DNA from: CAZMNY01 sp964567745
Lineage (GTDB): Bacteria > Planctomycetota > Planctomycetia > Pirellulales > Pirellulaceae
NCBI GenBank assembly: GCA_964567745.1
Contig: CAZMNY010000010.1
Location: 118,241 to 182,240 of the forward strand
Reading direction: 5' to 3'
Length of the DNA: 64,000 nt
The notes below the pieces were generated by a model, which saw only the letters and a program-made list of their open reading frames with translations, was not told the origin of the DNA and made no database searches. Positions 1-9,060 of the stretch are shown one piece after another. How positions within the stretch are numbered: position 1 is the first letter of the stretch; every line of letters starts with the position of its first letter. Both the position numbers and the translations under genes were made by a program.

Positions 1-100
1 GGCGGACGTCACGCCAGACGCGTCGACAAGATTCGCCAAATTGAAACCGAAAGTTGCTAAGCGATTCGCTCGCAAGTCAATCGCCTAGCTTTGCCTGCCT

Positions 101-775
101 TCATGGGCGCCGAGGCATTTGACGCGGGAAGGGCGGCAGCTGCTTAGGAGGCGGTGAGCACGCGTGCTCTTCGGCCCACATCTGACGACTGGCGTCGCTC
201 GCGTAATATCTTAGCCAAACGCCCATGTCGTCGTTCTCATCGAGACAGTGCCAGTGCAAGTAGTTTCGCGGGAGATCGATCTTCTTCTCCGGCGATGGCA
301 AGATGTCTCGAAAGATGACGCAGTAGAGTTCGCGATCGCTGAGGTGATCCGTGAAGTCAATTACGACACGTTGGTCATAGAGCCGGTTGATTGTTTCCCA
401 AAGATGCGTATGGAGTGTTGCATCATCGAGGGTGTCTGGGGCGGGCAGCGCGAGTTCTGGCGAAAACCACTGGCATACCGGAAGAATGGGAGCTCGCTCC
501 CAAGCCAACATCGACTCGAGAAACTCGTTCTCTTTCGAGGTCGGCATGCGGTTGACGTCGACTAATTCCACGGACTCGTCCAGATAGGGTTCGAGCGCGT
601 CGCGCAAAACGGCGTTCCGCATTAATTGTTCAACTTCATCGGAATTGGTCATGTCTGTAGCGTTGTGCAAACGGGGTCGTTCCTGAGCGGTTTCGCAACA
701 CAGTTCTGACTCTACCAACAAACACCCGGCTCGCAATACTCGAATCAGTTCGCGCTTGCCCAAAAACGGAATCAC
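101..775 (-). CDS. Conserved hypothetical acidic protein
   Basis: A 224-residue frame that I do not recognise. It is soluble, with no signal peptide or membrane segment, and is rich in Asp, Glu and aromatic residues (for example YLHWHCLDENDD near residues 170-181). The C-terminus is proline-rich and basic. The frame opens with GTG at 773-775, preceded closely by GGAGGGG. An internal ATG at 650-652 would give 183 residues but has no visible ribosome site. The base composition matches the rest of the window, so I see no sign of transfer. It is the first gene in the window, so its upstream context is unknown. Confidence 0.6.
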   Translation of the reverse strand: MIPFLGKRELIRVLRAGCLLVESELCCETAQERPRLHNATDMTNSDEVEQLMRNAVLRDALEPYLDESVELVDVNRMPTSKENEFLESMLAWERAPILPVCQWFSPELALPAPDTLDDATLHTHLWETINRLYDQRVVIDFTDHLSDRELYCVIFRDILPSPEKKIDLPRNYLHWHCLDENDDMGVWLRYYASDASRQMWAEEHACSPPPKQLPPFPRQMPRRP

Positions 776-1240
776 GCCCCTCCGTTCACCACATGATCCC
801 TACGACCGTGCATCTTTGAATCGTTAAAGTCTGCGCAATCGCACCACCTTTTCAAATCTCTGCGAGTCCTCCCCCAGAATTTCCCGAGTTTCATTCAGAT
901 CGTCGACTCCGGTTGTCGGCTTGCCCTTGGGCGCCACTGGCTTGCCAGTGCCGTGAATGTCGCCTTTTCGCTCCCGCGAAAGTGGCGCTGACCGAGAGCG
1001 CCACATCCGCGCCGAACCGATGTACGCTGGCGGTCGTCTGCTTTTATGCATCTTGGCTTGCGAGTGTCGATGTACGGTTCGGCTCGGGACCGCTGACGTG
1101 ACGGGTTACCGACTCTCGAGGGTCGACGACCTATGCGGCGGCTAAGATGCTAAAATCGCCTTCCTTGAGAAACAAACATCAGGCCGCTTCTCGACGAGAG
1201 TCGCTGAAGGCAATCGTGCAAACGACGGAGTCAAAGAAGA
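776..1240. other. Intergenic stretch with two perfect hairpins
   Basis: No convincing gene. Two perfect inverted repeats lie close together: CACTGGC/GCCAGTG at 935-950 with a 2-base loop, and GTGGCGCT/AGCGCCAC at 982-1004 with a 7-base loop. Neither is followed by a clear T run on the + strand. A 75-codon minus-strand frame (824-1051) has a protein-like C-terminal half, but both hairpins fall inside it, so I do not call it. Confidence 0.4.
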
Positions 1241-1969
1241 ATGAGAAGACACAATTCGCGCGTGTGTTCTGCCGTACTCGTATGCTTGACGCTGGCATTC
1301 GCCGCACCGAAGGCATCTTGCATCGCCCAGGACAAAACGCCCAAGCCGAGGCGAACATACTACGGCCGACAAATCGCCCAGACGATGCACTACACCGGCG
1401 CCGAGTGGCTGATCAGAAAGACTCGCGAACGCGAAGAGCGAGCTTCTCACATGCTCAAGGAGCTGAAGATCAAGCCGGGGATGAACATTTGCGATATGGG
1501 CTGCGGCAACGGCTACCACACGCTTCGGCTCGCGGAACTCACCGGAAAAACAGGACAAGTGTTCGGCGTCGACGCACAGCCGGAAATGTTGGTCATGCTT
1601 CGCGATCGAGCTGAGAAAGCGGGCATCGAAAACATTTCACCCATTCTCGGCTCGTTCCACGACCCGCGCCTTCCCGCTGGGCAAATCGACATGATCTTGC
1701 TCGTCGACGTCTACCATGAGTTTTCGTTTCCCGAACGGATGCTGGCCGGAATGCGACGTTCACTCAAGCCCGACGGCGTGATCGTCTTGGTCGAATACCG
1801 CGAGGAAGACAAATCGGTGCCGATCAAGCCGCTCCACAAAATGAGCAAGAAGCAAATCATGAAAGAACTGCCGCCCAACGGCTTCAAGCTCGTGCGCGAA
1901 TACGACGAGCTGCCCTGGCAACACTTGATGTTCTTCGGCAAAGACGAAACGCAAGACGAAGCGAACTGA
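1241..1969 (+). CDS. Exported class I SAM-dependent methyltransferase
   Basis: A 242-residue protein. An N-terminal signal peptide (basic MRRHNSR, hydrophobic VCSAVLVCLTLAFAA, probable cleavage near residue 30) is followed by a Rossmann methyltransferase fold. The SAM-binding motif I is DMGCGNGYHT (about residues 83-92). An acidic residue follows in FGVDAQPE, and the post-core motif is ILLVDVYHEF. This is the UbiE/methyltransferase-11 pattern, but the substrate is unknown. An exported methyltransferase is odd, because SAM is normally cytoplasmic. The weak ribosome site AAGAAG precedes the ATG. A zinc-ribbon gene follows after 38 bases, probably in the same transcript. Confidence 0.85.
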   Translation: MRRHNSRVCSAVLVCLTLAFAAPKASCIAQDKTPKPRRTYYGRQIAQTMHYTGAEWLIRKTREREERASHMLKELKIKPGMNICDMGCGNGYHTLRLAELTGKTGQVFGVDAQPEMLVMLRDRAEKAGIENISPILGSFHDPRLPAGQIDMILLVDVYHEFSFPERMLAGMRRSLKPDGVIVLVEYREEDKSVPIKPLHKMSKKQIMKELPPNGFKLVREYDELPWQHLMFFGKDETQDEAN

Positions 1970-2007
1970 GCAGTCTGCGAACCGATCGAATTTTCCGGGG
2001 GCGCCTT

Positions 2008-2652
2008 ATGTCGTTGTTCATCTGTCCGTCTTGTGCTGTCGAGTCGAGCTTTAGTGAGGATGGCAAGTGTCCGAACTGCGGACGTTACCTCACGGAGGCG
2101 CCGCCGAACCACCCGCCGAATTGGCAAGGCGAAGTCGATGCTAACGCAAGCGGCGACGAAACTCATGTTGTCGCGCCAGTCGAACCGCCACAGCAAGGGC
2201 CACCCGTCGAATTCGGCTTTTTGAGGGCCGTTGGGTGCGCCTTTTGCTTACTAACGAATCTCTTGCCGGAATGCTTCGGTCAATTGCTTCGTAATTGGGC
2301 CTGGCTTGCCGCTGCCGATGACGCGTTGGTCGACCTTGACGACGGGAATCACTTCGGCCGCGCTGCCCGTCAGAAAGCACTCGTCCGCCACATAGACATC
2401 GTGGCGGGTCATAGCGACTTCATTTACCTGAATGCCGGCCTGAGTCGCCAATTCCATCACGACTCCGCGCGTGACGCCGCTCAAGATGCCGGCGTCGATT
2501 GGCGGGGTGCAGAGGACGCCGTCGCGCGCCACGAAGATATTGTCCCCCGTGCACTCGGATACTTCGCCTTTGTGGTTGAGCATCAACGCTTCCACACAAC
2601 CGGCTTGAAGTCCCTCAAGTTTGGCAAGGATATTGTTGAGGTAGTTGAGTGA
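2008..2652 (+). CDS. Zinc-ribbon protein, probably frameshifted and read through antisense to ilvE
   Basis: The first 71 residues form a small zinc-ribbon protein with paired CPSC and CPNC motifs (residues 7-10 and 23-26) and a Pro/Glu-rich tail. The open frame then runs a further 400 bases antisense to ilvE, where it is certainly not a natural protein. At 2218-2222 there is a T5 run; with four Ts the frame would meet TGA at once (2222-2224) and end as a 71-residue protein. The likely native gene is therefore about 2008-2224. The extra T may be a mutation or a homopolymer sequencing error. The Zn-binding part is well supported; the extension is not. Confidence 0.45.
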   Translation: MSLFICPSCAVESSFSEDGKCPNCGRYLTEAPPNHPPNWQGEVDANASGDETHVVAPVEPPQQGPPVEFGFLRAVGCAFCLLTNLLPECFGQLLRNWAWLAAADDALVDLDDGNHFGRAARQKALVRHIDIVAGHSDFIYLNAGLSRQFHHDSARDAAQDAGVDWRGAEDAVARHEDIVPRALGYFAFVVEHQRFHTTGLKSLKFGKDIVEVVE

Positions 2653-3105
2653 CTTGATGCGAGGGTTCAAGGCCGCTGGGTGATTGCGGATCGTGCTGGC
2701 GGTGACGATCTGCAGCCCCGCTTCATAAAACTCAGGGGGATAAAGCGAGATGTGGTCCGCGATGATGATGACTTGAGGATCACTGGTCTTGTTGGGATCC
2801 AACCCGAGCGTGCCGGCACCGCGAGTCACGAGCAGGCGAACGTATCCGTCTTCGATTTGGTTGGCTGCCAAGGTCGAGTTGACGTCTGTCGTCATTTGCT
2901 CCATTGAAATCGGAATCTCAAGGCAAATTGCCTTGGCCGAATCGTAGAGCCGTTCGAGGTGTTCTTGAAGTCGAAAGACTTTGCCGCTGTAGCTGCGGAG
3001 GCCTTCAAAGACGCCGTCGCCGTATAGTAGGCCGTGGTCGAAAACGCTGACTTTGGCGTCCGCTTTGTCGAATAGTTCGCCGTTGATGTAGACCTTAACG
3101 GACAT
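2251..3105 (-). CDS. ilvE: Branched-chain amino-acid aminotransferase (fold type IV)
   Basis: 284 residues. It catalyses PLP-dependent transamination between 2-oxoglutarate/glutamate and Val, Leu or Ile, the last step of their synthesis, in the cytoplasm. Visible family features are SVFDHGLLYGDGVFEGLR near the N-terminus, the PLP lysine in RIKSLNYLNN, the phosphate-binding ECTGDNIF segment and the C-terminal DECFLTGSAAEVIPV. I chose the ATG at 3103-3105 over an upstream in-frame TTG because the protein then starts MSVKVYING, as usual in the family, and GGCGGA lies just upstream. The gene is convergent with the zinc-ribbon gene. D-amino-acid or aminodeoxychorismate activity is possible in this fold, but the sequence is IlvE-like. 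Confidence 0.92.
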   Translation of the reverse strand: MSVKVYINGELFDKADAKVSVFDHGLLYGDGVFEGLRSYSGKVFRLQEHLERLYDSAKAICLEIPISMEQMTTDVNSTLAANQIEDGYVRLLVTRGAGTLGLDPNKTSDPQVIIIADHISLYPPEFYEAGLQIVTASTIRNHPAALNPRIKSLNYLNNILAKLEGLQAGCVEALMLNHKGEVSECTGDNIFVARDGVLCTPPIDAGILSGVTRGVVMELATQAGIQVNEVAMTRHDVYVADECFLTGSAAEVIPVVKVDQRVIGSGKPGPITKQLTEAFRQEIR

Positions 3106-3187
3106 GTTTTTTCCGCCAAAAATCAAAGTCGTCTTGGAATTGCTAAAACCTTACCGTCACAACGCGTCGGAGCTGCGGCGCGGAGGG

Positions 3188-4081
3188 CTAGTCGACTTGG
3201 CCATTCGTTAACGTGACGACATGATGGGCCTCGTCAGCGATGGATATGTCGTGGGTGACCATGACTATAGTGAGGCTTTGCTCGGCGTTCAAGGTTCGCA
3301 AGATTTCCAGTATTCCGCGGCCGGTTTTTTCGTCGAGGTTCCCTGTAGGTTCGTCCGCGAGCAGCAGTTGCGGATTGGTCATCAACGCGCGCGCGATAGC
3401 CGTCCGCTGCATTTCGCCCCCGGAAAGCTGGTTCGGTTTGTGTTTGAGTCGATGCGATAGGCCGACTTGATTTAGCAGGTCTTTGGCCCGCTCGACGTAT
3501 TTTCTCCGATTGAGCCAGTATCGAACCATGCCGTCGCCAATCATCCGCGGCACGAGCACGTTTTCCAGCATCGTGAGTTCCGGCAGCAGGTGGTAGAACT
3601 GAAAGATCATGCCGAATTTCTGATTGCGCAACGCTTCGCGGCGTGAAGAGGGCAGATTGTCGATGCGAGCGCCATCGAAGTGAATCTCGCCTTTGTCGGG
3701 CGCGTCGAGCGTGCCGAGCAAATGCAGTAGCGTGCTCTTTCCCGATCCGCTTTGGCCCAGAATGACGGTGAATTGGTTCAAGGGCACGCTCATATTGACG
3801 CCCTTGAGTACTTCGACCTCGTGCTTGCCCTTGTGAAACGATTTGAACAGGTCGACGGCGGAGAGCACCGACGGCGCCTGAATCGGGTTGGACGAAGCCG
3901 CGCCAATCCGGCCCGCAATGCCCGCCGGCTCGACGACCGTCGAGGTCGACTCTTGCTGCACCTGAGCTGAAACGGCTTGTGCGTTCTCGCCCGGGTAATG
4001 GTATCTGAGGTGAGTGTCCCCTGGCGTCGCGTCTGCGCGTCGTCGAATGGGCGAGGTCAATTGTCGGAATCCGCTATTCAT
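3188..4081 (-). CDS. lolD: LolD-type ABC transporter ATP-binding protein
   Basis: 297 residues. Walker A is GQSGSGKST (109-117), the Q-loop Gln is near 161, the signature is LSGGEMQ (219-225), Walker B is LLLADE (239-244) and the H-loop His is near 277. The sequence belongs to the LolD/MacB/FtsE ATPase branch, which powers lipoprotein release from, or mechanotransmission across, the inner membrane. It carries about 70 extra N-terminal residues, Ser/Ala/Gln-rich, absent from typical LolD of about 230 residues. The true start could therefore be internal, although the ATG at 4081 overlaps the stop of the permease gene by 8 bases, which supports coupling. It probably works with the upstream permease. 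Confidence 0.88.
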   Translation of the reverse strand: MNSGFRQLTSPIRRRADATPGDTHLRYHYPGENAQAVSAQVQQESTSTVVEPAGIAGRIGAASSNPIQAPSVLSAVDLFKSFHKGKHEVEVLKGVNMSVPLNQFTVILGQSGSGKSTLLHLLGTLDAPDKGEIHFDGARIDNLPSSRREALRNQKFGMIFQFYHLLPELTMLENVLVPRMIGDGMVRYWLNRRKYVERAKDLLNQVGLSHRLKHKPNQLSGGEMQRTAIARALMTNPQLLLADEPTGNLDEKTGRGILEILRTLNAEQSLTIVMVTHDISIADEAHHVVTLTNGQVD

Positions 4082-5582
4082 ATCTCAGCGCCTCCACGGG
4101 GTGTAGTCGGGCCGCACGGATGGCGGGGAGTATGCTGGCGACAACCGCGATCAGAACGGCACCAATGACGACGCCAACAACAGCGATCGGATTCACCAAA
4201 GTTGGGATTTCCAGAAAATAGTAGACCGTTGGATCGAAGACTTCCCGGCCGGTCAACATCTCCAAGAACTGCGCGATCTTGTTGATGTGGCGAACGAAGA
4301 TCAGCCCCAACACGGCGCCGACTCCAGAGCCGACGGCGCCGAGCGAAAGCCCGTAGCTCATGAAGATGCTCATCACACCGCGGCTCGGCGCGCCCAACGC
4401 TTTGAGGACGCCGATGTCTCGAGTTTTCTCGACGACGATCATGAAGAACGTGGCCAGAATACCGAAACCTGCGACGGCGATAATAAGGAACAGCAGCAAG
4501 TTGAGGATGGTGGTTTCCAGCTGGACCGCGGCGAGCAACGGTCCTTGCATGTCGCGCCACGTTTGAATCCGAAACGGGTAGTTGCTCGACGGCGGAAAAC
4601 GCTCGAGCAGTCTCTGCTTGACCGAGATCAAGCTCGAATTTGACTTTAGCTTCAATTGAATCGACGTGACGGCTCTCGAGCCGTTCTGCACCATGCCTCT
4701 CAAGTCTTGCAGTTTCGAGAGCGGAACGAACGCGAAGCTCGAGTCATACTCGCTCATCTTGCTTTCGTAGAAGTCGGTGACGGTGAACCAGTCGCTTTCG
4801 ATTTCCGGAGGCATGCCGACAGTCGACACTGAGACTTGGATGTCCTCGCCCGGTCGCACCAAGAAGTAGTCCATCACATTGCCCTCGGCGTCGCGATCGC
4901 GAATGCTCGCCATCGCCACTCCCAAGATGATCCCGTCGTGCTGGTCTTTCGCCGGGTCAAACGGCTTGGCCGCTTCGATGGCACCGTACGGATCGGGCGG
5001 AGGCATCGTCGTGTCGTGGGCAGTCGCTTGGCCGCCTCGGCCTTGAAGCCGCTCGCGCTGCTGACGCATCGTCTTCGCGATCGCCGACTGATATTCACGC
5101 CACTCCCAACCCGACTTCGGCAGCCGCTTGCTCCATCCGCCTGGCCTCAATGAAAAAACGTCGGCTCCAGCTTCTCGATTCTCCGGGTGAAGCAAGTACT
5201 GTGAGAAATCACTCACATCCGAATAGGTCGCGCTGTCGACGCCAATCAGGGTAATGTGGTGAGGCAAGTAGCGATCGCCGACTCGGAAGACGACCATCGC
5301 GGGAACGTGCACTGCGGCCGTGATCCCCTCCAAGTCGTCTCCAACGACCTCTCGAATCGCCGCCATATGCGCGTCAACATCCGGAACGCCGGAGTGGGTT
5401 CGAGCTTCGAAGACAATGTCGGAGAGGATGCCGTTGAGCCGATGCTCCATCTCCTGTTTGAAGCCAGCCATTACGCTGTTGACGATCACCAGAGTGGCGA
5501 CGCCCAATGTGACGCTGACGATCGAAGCCAGCGCGATGTAGCGTGTGCGAAGATAACGCCAAGCTAATAGATACTTATACAT
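4074..5582 (-). CDS. lolC: LolC/LolE-type ABC transporter permease
   Basis: 502 residues. There is one N-terminal membrane helix (about 15-38, in YIALASIVSVTLGVATLVIV), then a large extracytoplasmic domain (about 45-365). Three C-terminal helices (about 368-392, 420-445, 465-492) form an FtsX-like domain with the characteristic EKTRDIGVLKALGA. It ends in RLHPVEALRYE, the usual close of this family. This is the LolC/E topology. It presumably pairs with the overlapping LolD-like ATPase to extract lipoproteins for transfer to the outer membrane, with a homodimer of permeases if no second one exists. An extra stretch of about 45 residues rich in Gln, Arg and Pro occurs around residue 190. Which of LolC or LolE it matches best cannot be told by eye. 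Confidence 0.87.
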   Translation of the reverse strand: MYKYLLAWRYLRTRYIALASIVSVTLGVATLVIVNSVMAGFKQEMEHRLNGILSDIVFEARTHSGVPDVDAHMAAIREVVGDDLEGITAAVHVPAMVVFRVGDRYLPHHITLIGVDSATYSDVSDFSQYLLHPENREAGADVFSLRPGGWSKRLPKSGWEWREYQSAIAKTMRQQRERLQGRGGQATAHDTTMPPPDPYGAIEAAKPFDPAKDQHDGIILGVAMASIRDRDAEGNVMDYFLVRPGEDIQVSVSTVGMPPEIESDWFTVTDFYESKMSEYDSSFAFVPLSKLQDLRGMVQNGSRAVTSIQLKLKSNSSLISVKQRLLERFPPSSNYPFRIQTWRDMQGPLLAAVQLETTILNLLLFLIIAVAGFGILATFFMIVVEKTRDIGVLKALGAPSRGVMSIFMSYGLSLGAVGSGVGAVLGLIFVRHINKIAQFLEMLTGREVFDPTVYYFLEIPTLVNPIAVVGVVIGAVLIAVVASILPAIRAARLHPVEALRYE

Positions 5583-5700
5583 TGCTCGTTCCTTGAGCGG
5601 TAAGACTCGACCTTCCTAGCCGAGCGATCGTATTATGTTCGCGGCCGAGTTGTTACGCGGCCATCGCTGAATCACTTGTACTTTGCACTCTTCCACTTCC

Positions 5701-7275
5701 TCACGCTTCCGGTCTCAACAACGGGAACAGGATGACGTCGCGAATCGAAGGCGATTCGGTCAGCAACATCACCATCCGGTCGATGCCGATACCAAGGCCG
5801 CCCGCCGGCGGCATTCCGTGTCGTAAGGCTCGGATGAAATCGTGATCCATCTTCGCCATCGAATCTTCGTCAGAGAGCCCTTCGAGCTGCGTGCGAAACA
5901 ACTCCTCCTGCAGATCCGGGTCGTTGAGTTCCGTGTAGGCGTTGGCGATTTCCATCCCTTCGACAAACAGCTCAAACCGTTCCGCAATGTTCGGGTTGTC
6001 TTTCTTGCGTTTGGTGAGTGGACAAATGCTGGCGGGATAGTCGATCACAAACACGGGACCGGTCAGGTTGTCTTCGACTTTTTCTTCGAAGATCTCGTTG
6101 ACGATCACGTCGTGATGGCGATTGGCCGTTTCGACTCCCAGCGACTTGGCGAGCTCTTCAACGGCGGCCGTATCCGCCGGGTTGACGCCCGCGTGCTCCT
6201 CGAACAACTCGGCGTACGTTCGGCGATCAAAGGGTGGCGTAAAGTCGATCGTCTTATCGCCCCAAGCTCGTTTGCGTCCGCCGCCGCAGGCGTCCAGTCC
6301 ATTGAGAAAGATCTTCTCCGTCAGATCCATCATCGTGCCGTAGTCGCCGTAGGCCTGATAACACTCCAGCATCGTGAATTCGGGATTGTGCCGAGGGCTG
6401 ATGCCTTCATTTCGGTAGACGCGACCGAGCTCAAACACTCGCTCCATGCCGCCGACCATCAGCCGCTTGAGATGGAGCTCCAAGGCGATTCGCAAATGGA
6501 GTTCGATTCCCAGCGCATTATGGTTGGTCACGAATGGCCGCGCTGCGGCGCCGCCAGCGATGGAATGCAGAGTGGGCCCTTCGATCTCGCTGTACTGTTC
6601 GTCTCGCAATGTCTGGCGAACCGAGTCGACGATTCGAGTGCGATTCATGAATCGTTCGAGCACGCCGTCGTTGTACGCCAAGTCGACATAGCGGCGACGT
6701 TGACGAAGTTCGGGGTCGGTCATTCCGACATGCTTGGCCGGCGGCGGCTCGAGCGCCTTGCAGAGAAAATGAACTTCGCTGGCAAAGATCGTCAGCTCAC
6801 CCGTGTTCGTGAAGCCGAGCATCCCATCGACGCCGACCAAGTCGCCCAGGTCAAACGTCTCCTTCGCCAGTTCAAAGTTATCTTCGCCGACTTGCTTCTT
6901 GCCGACGAACAGTTGAATCTCGCCGGTCCAATCTTTGATATTGATGAAGATCAGTTTGCCCGTTGGCCGGCTGAGCATGATGCGGCCCGCGGCGCGAACG
7001 GTGGGACCCGTTATTTGGCCGATGCCTTGATCTGACTTCCACTGACGAAAATCGAATCCCTCGGCTCGCAAATCGGGAAGCTCGATCTCTTCGCCGCTCT
7101 CCAAACGAAAACGTATTTGGCTGGCCAAGTCGCGGATGTCGCCGAGAAACGAACGATCGTCAAATCGGTGGCCGTACGGGTCCACGCCCCGATCCTGCAG
7201 TCGCTGCAATTTCGCGCGGCGAGCCGCAAGCAACTCGCCTGGATCGTGTGTTTCGTTTGGTTCTTGCTCGGTCAT
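5701..7275 (-). CDS. lysS: Lysyl-tRNA synthetase, class II
   Basis: 524 residues from the ATG at 7273-7275. It ligates lysine to tRNA-Lys. An N-terminal OB-fold anticodon-binding domain (about 50-180, with RPTGKLIFINIKDWTGEIQLF) precedes the class II catalytic core. Motif 2 is in FELGRVYRNEGISPRHNPEFT and motif 3 is GLGIGIDRMVMLL near the C-terminus. The lysine-pocket region FELFVEGMEIANAYTELNDP is present. A longer frame runs to 7344, but its extra 23 residues are not family-like. The gene appears to be monocistronic between the lol pair and the amidohydrolase. Confidence 0.95.
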   Translation of the reverse strand: MTEQEPNETHDPGELLAARRAKLQRLQDRGVDPYGHRFDDRSFLGDIRDLASQIRFRLESGEEIELPDLRAEGFDFRQWKSDQGIGQITGPTVRAAGRIMLSRPTGKLIFINIKDWTGEIQLFVGKKQVGEDNFELAKETFDLGDLVGVDGMLGFTNTGELTIFASEVHFLCKALEPPPAKHVGMTDPELRQRRRYVDLAYNDGVLERFMNRTRIVDSVRQTLRDEQYSEIEGPTLHSIAGGAAARPFVTNHNALGIELHLRIALELHLKRLMVGGMERVFELGRVYRNEGISPRHNPEFTMLECYQAYGDYGTMMDLTEKIFLNGLDACGGGRKRAWGDKTIDFTPPFDRRTYAELFEEHAGVNPADTAAVEELAKSLGVETANRHHDVIVNEIFEEKVEDNLTGPVFVIDYPASICPLTKRKKDNPNIAERFELFVEGMEIANAYTELNDPDLQEELFRTQLEGLSDEDSMAKMDHDFIRALRHGMPPAGGLGIGIDRMVMLLTESPSIRDVILFPLLRPEA

Positions 7276-7501
7276 GTGGACAACAGTCGGCGCGTAGTAA
7301 AGTAAAGAATCGCAACATTTTAGTAGGGCTCGACAGACCGTCAATGTCAGTCACAACCAGAAAACGGATCGCGCCAGCATTGCTATCGGAGTGGATGCCA
7401 GAGTTACCGTTCGCTAATCGTCTAATCGCGAAACGAATGCCAATCGGGCTTGGACGCGCCCGATCGACTTGAGGGCAACCCGGCGCGAATGCAGGGCCAG
7501 C

Positions 7502-8857
7502 TCAAGGTTTACGGCGCCTGGCCGCTCGAAATCGCTCGACTCGCTCGGCAACACCCGGAATGATCTTGCTGGCATTCTGGTAGTAGATCTGCTCGAGAAC
7601 GCTGTCGGGAAGGCCGACGCCATGAATGTTCCAGAGTCCTTGCGGCGGGAACGGCTTCTCGGAATAAGGGAAGTTTTCGTCGAACGTTTCCAGGAACCGC
7701 CAGTAGAGTTTGACTCGCGTCTCCGGCCAGGGTCCGTCGGTGCCAAACAGAAATCGATCGGAATAGCGGATGATAAACTTCCTTGCCGAGTAGGGTTGGC
7801 GCCCGAGTTCGCCGATCCGAGACGCCGGTTCGACGTAGAGGTTTGGGTAGCGTTCAAGCCAGCTCGACACTTGCTTGAGATCTTCTGAGTTGTTGGCGAT
7901 ATGGGCGCCGATGAACTTCGTTTTGGGGTGCTTGCCGATGATTCGATTGCGAGCGCGGAGCAGCAATTCGCGGCTGGGAAACTTGGGCCCGTGAAAGCTC
8001 CATTCGGGGTGTCGGTGGAGCTCCTCCCAGCGTTCGTTCGTTTCGTCGATGGGTAAGAAGAACGCGGCGGGGTCGGCCGTGTGGATCAGCACCGGCAATC
8101 CGAGTTCGCCGCAGGCGTTCCAAATCGGATCCCACCGCGGATCGTCGATCTTGATAAGTGAGCCGTCGGGGTTCTGATAGCCGAGCCCAAGACTCTTGAA
8201 AAGTTTAAGGCCGCTCGCGCCGTTCTCTTTCGCCTCGGCCAACTGCGAGGCGACTCGGCGCGCGAATCCGGGGCGATGGCAGGCCCACGACGAGGGATCG
8301 TTCTCTTTGCCTTCGCCTTGCCAATCGACGTTGACAAAGATCACGAAGCGGTCCTTGTGTTCGGCCCAAAGGAAATTTCGGTGCTCTTCAAATCGATCGC
8401 CCAGCTTGCCGTCCACACTAGCGCAAACGGCGATCTGATGTCGGTCCATGAGATCGACGAAGGCGTTGAGTTGTTCGCGCGAGTGTCGAGTGCGAAAGAA
8501 GAAGTGGGTGTGGACATCGACGACAGGAAGCTTGGCTCGCGATGGGGCGACAGCGTCGGTCTTGAGCATCGAACGAGGCCGAAAACCGCTCAACAGCAAA
8601 TCGCGTCCATCTCTTCCATCGAGCTTCGGCGGCGCCGTCTCTCTGTCGTCAACTACGCGTTTCCCATCGGTTTGCGCCAAGGCCGAGCCGTCGGCGGCAG
8701 TGAAGAAGATGGCTAGCGCGGCCGCAATGGCAGACGTGGTCAATCGAACTTGCCGGAGCACAACTGCGTATAACGAGTACCTGCCGGAACACGATGCAAG
8801 CTGGTCAGCGCGTTGGTCGGACTTAGGCGAAGCGACAAGTGCGGAGAAACCTTGCAT
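7502..8857 (-). CDS. Secreted amidohydrolase-2 family metal-dependent hydrolase
   Basis: 451 residues. A hydrophobic export segment (about 42-62, SAIAAALAIFFTAADGSALAQ) lies after an unusually long N-terminal stretch, so the true start may be an internal codon nearer residue 30. The mature part is a TIM-barrel amidohydrolase of the PF04909 type. It has VVDVHTHFFF (metal HxH), the barrel His in VLIHTADP, KFIGAHIANN, and FGTDGPW carrying the C-terminal catalytic Asp. Relatives hydrolyse or decarboxylate small aromatic or lactone substrates; the substrate here is unknown. The gene is divergent from the kinase gene, with a 203-base gap between them. Confidence 0.82.
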   Translation of the reverse strand: MQGFSALVASPKSDQRADQLASCSGRYSLYAVVLRQVRLTTSAIAAALAIFFTAADGSALAQTDGKRVVDDRETAPPKLDGRDGRDLLLSGFRPRSMLKTDAVAPSRAKLPVVDVHTHFFFRTRHSREQLNAFVDLMDRHQIAVCASVDGKLGDRFEEHRNFLWAEHKDRFVIFVNVDWQGEGKENDPSSWACHRPGFARRVASQLAEAKENGASGLKLFKSLGLGYQNPDGSLIKIDDPRWDPIWNACGELGLPVLIHTADPAAFFLPIDETNERWEELHRHPEWSFHGPKFPSRELLLRARNRIIGKHPKTKFIGAHIANNSEDLKQVSSWLERYPNLYVEPASRIGELGRQPYSARKFIIRYSDRFLFGTDGPWPETRVKLYWRFLETFDENFPYSEKPFPPQGLWNIHGVGLPDSVLEQIYYQNASKIIPGVAERVERFRAARRRKP

Positions 8858-9060
8858 ATCGATTTGGCTCGAGTAGGTCGATGGAGACGATGCGTTTTTT
8901 GACTCAGCCAGGCAGCGGACTCACCGGCTTATTCGCTTGACTCAAGATTTCGCTCGTCTCGATTTTGGGAATCGAAGTTCCCAGCGTAACAAACTCGGCT
9001 GAGCATTTGATACCATACGGTCCGGCGGCGCGGCGAAGAGGGTAAATGGGTTAGGGCGAG

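Noticed and set aside
824..1051. A 75-codon minus-strand frame in the first intergenic stretch
   Set aside because: The C-terminal half looks protein-like, but there is no ribosome site, and both perfect hairpins fall within the frame.
5842..7035. A long plus-strand frame (397 codons) antisense to lysS
   Set aside because: It is the mirror of lysS codon structure; the opposite strand encodes a complete, motif-perfect synthetase and this frame has no recognisable domain.
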